A stretch of DNA of 6,968 nucleotides from an uncultured Clostridium sp. (GTDB taxonomy: Bacteria > Bacillota > Clostridia > Peptostreptococcales > Peptostreptococcaceae). Location: contig UQCY01000095.1 in the NCBI GenBank assembly GCA_900539645.1, positions 1 to 6,968 on the forward strand, read 5' to 3'. The notes under the pieces were generated by a model that was not told where the DNA came from, made no database searches, and saw nothing but the letters and a program-made list of their open reading frames with translations. Made by a program: the position numbers and the translations under genes. Below, piece by piece: positions 6,206 through 6,968 of the stretch (within the stretch, counting starts at the first letter, position 1; every line of letters begins with the position of its first letter).

Positions 6206-6455
6206 TCCTCGTATAATATGTTTAAATTAAGGATTACACCCTTACTTTTTCTTTATTTCATATATATTTAATTATATATTATCACTTATTTTTTTTAAAG
6301 TCGTTAAACTAATTTAAGCTACTTAATAATTACATTTTGTTTTTACACTATTAGATGTATATTCATCTTCGCAATTATTATTACAAAAATATTTGATTTT
6401 TTGTTATTAAAGGTGTATTATTAGTACTATATTACAATAAAAGGAGGTATTTTGT
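6206..6455. other. AT-rich divergent intergenic region between the HEPN-like and Fic genes
   Basis: This 250-base gap holds the control regions of two divergent genes. Besides the ribosome sites and the proposed Fic promoter I see only weak symmetry: TAATAATT (6324-6331) with AATTATTA (6373-6380), and AGATG (6353-6357) with CATCT (6364-6368). In such AT-rich DNA these could be chance. No open reading frame or RNA gene is apparent. Confidence 0.5.
6401..6430 (+). promoter_or_regulatory. Possible promoter of the Fic gene
   Basis: TTGTTA (6401-6406) and TACTAT (6425-6430) are 18 bases apart, which would start transcription near 6437, very close to the ribosome site AAGGAGG (6441-6447). The leader would be about 20 bases. 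The match to consensus is modest. Confidence 0.35.
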
Positions 6456-6968
6456 ATGAAAAAGCCATATGTTCCGTTTGACCTTCCCTTAAATGAATTA
6501 GTGGATGTTAATTATTTTTTAAATGAACTGATTGATGCTGCTACTTATCTAACTCTCTATGATAAGTGTTTAGCAAAATCTAAACTTGATCCATCTCTTT
6601 TAATGGGACACATATCACTAAAGGAAGCTGTTCAGTCTACAAGAATAGAAGGGACGCAAGCAACACTAAGTGATATGCTTGAGCATAATGCAGATGAAAA
6701 AATTATTAATACTGACATTCTAGAAGTTCTTAACTATAGTAAGGCTTTATCTATTGGTGAGTCAATGCTAAGAGATTTTCCAATATCAGTTAGATTTATC
6801 AAAAGATTACATTCAACTTTACTAGAAGGAAATGTTAGAGGTAAAAATAGAAATCCTGGAGAACTTAGAAGTATTCAAAATTTTATAGGTCCATCAGGAT
6901 GCACTATAAATAATGCTACTTTTATACCTCCAGAACCTCAACTTGTTCCAGAGTATATGAGCAATCTT
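6456..6968 (+). CDS. Fic family protein, N-terminal part (cut by window end)
   Basis: The first 171 residues are visible and the frame is open at the window edge. Fic proteins usually transfer AMP from ATP to a hydroxyl side chain of a target protein. The sequence has a Fic_N-type N-terminal helical region. STRIEG (61-66) fits the (S/T)xxxE(G/N) inhibitory helix whose glutamate (E65) blocks productive ATP binding, so this would be a class II, self-inhibited Fic. Further on come IKRLHSTLLEG (115-125), PGELRS (134-139) and QNFIGPSG (141-148), the usual approach to the Fic core. The catalytic HxFx(D/E)GNGR motif would lie beyond the window, so activity cannot be judged. AAGGAGG lies eight bases before the ATG at 6456. 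It is divergent from the HEPN-like gene. Three of four glutamines are CAA, unlike the genes to the left. Confidence 0.87.
   Translation, partial: MKKPYVPFDLPLNELVDVNYFLNELIDAATYLTLYDKCLAKSKLDPSLLMGHISLKEAVQSTRIEGTQATLSDMLEHNADEKIINTDILEVLNYSKALSIGESMLRDFPISVRFIKRLHSTLLEGNVRGKNRNPGELRSIQNFIGPSGCTINNATFIPPEPQLVPEYMSNL

Noticed and set aside
1..6968. CRISPR array, tRNA or rRNA genes
   Set aside because: No regularly spaced repeats with unique spacers and no tRNA or rRNA-like sequence were seen on either strand.

Overview
The window is AT-rich DNA (coding strands rich in AGA for Arg and ATA for Ile, AGGAGG ribosome sites, U-tailed terminators) from a low-GC Gram-positive, most likely a clostridium of the Peptostreptococcaceae type. 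The assignment to that group is an inference from style and gene content, not from a marker gene.

Left part (1-2040): a single-gene unit for a cytoplasmic parvulin-type peptidyl-prolyl isomerase (+) with its own promoter and a strong terminator, facing a DegV/FakB-type fatty-acid-binding protein (-). Between the two convergent genes lies a 123-bp, two-helix inverted-repeat element with about 49% G+C, far above its surroundings. It is not explained by either gene and could be a small structured RNA or a miniature mobile element. The degV promoter region carries two tandem copies of a small palindrome that look like an operator.

Middle part (2088-4870, minus strand): a complete amino-acid ABC importer operon: promoter, T-box riboswitch, lipoprotein substrate-binding protein, membrane permease, ATPase and terminator. 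The T-box is well preserved: AGTA motif, GGTTGGTG distal loop, specifier, antiterminator bulge and a competing terminator. Its specifier position reads CAC, so the operon is predicted to be switched on when histidyl-tRNA is uncharged and to import histidine. One detail does not fit: the variable base of the antiterminator bulge is A, where a histidine tRNA (C73) would call for G. The T-box promoter's -35 box lies inside one arm of a perfect 15-bp AT-rich inverted repeat that may also end the upstream gene.

Right part (4901-6968): two divergent accessory genes. One encodes a 431-434 residue protein with a beta-rich N-terminal half and a helical C-terminal half ending in an RNKIVH motif, the RX4H signature of HEPN ribonucleases; it resembles ApeA-like anti-phage proteins. 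The other is the 5' end of a Fic-family protein with an N-terminal inhibitory-helix motif, cut by the window edge before the catalytic HPFx(D/E)GNGR region. Glutamine codon choice in these two genes differs from that of the housekeeping genes to the left. Together they are the best candidate here for a defence or toxin-type locus, although no functional link between them is shown by the sequence.
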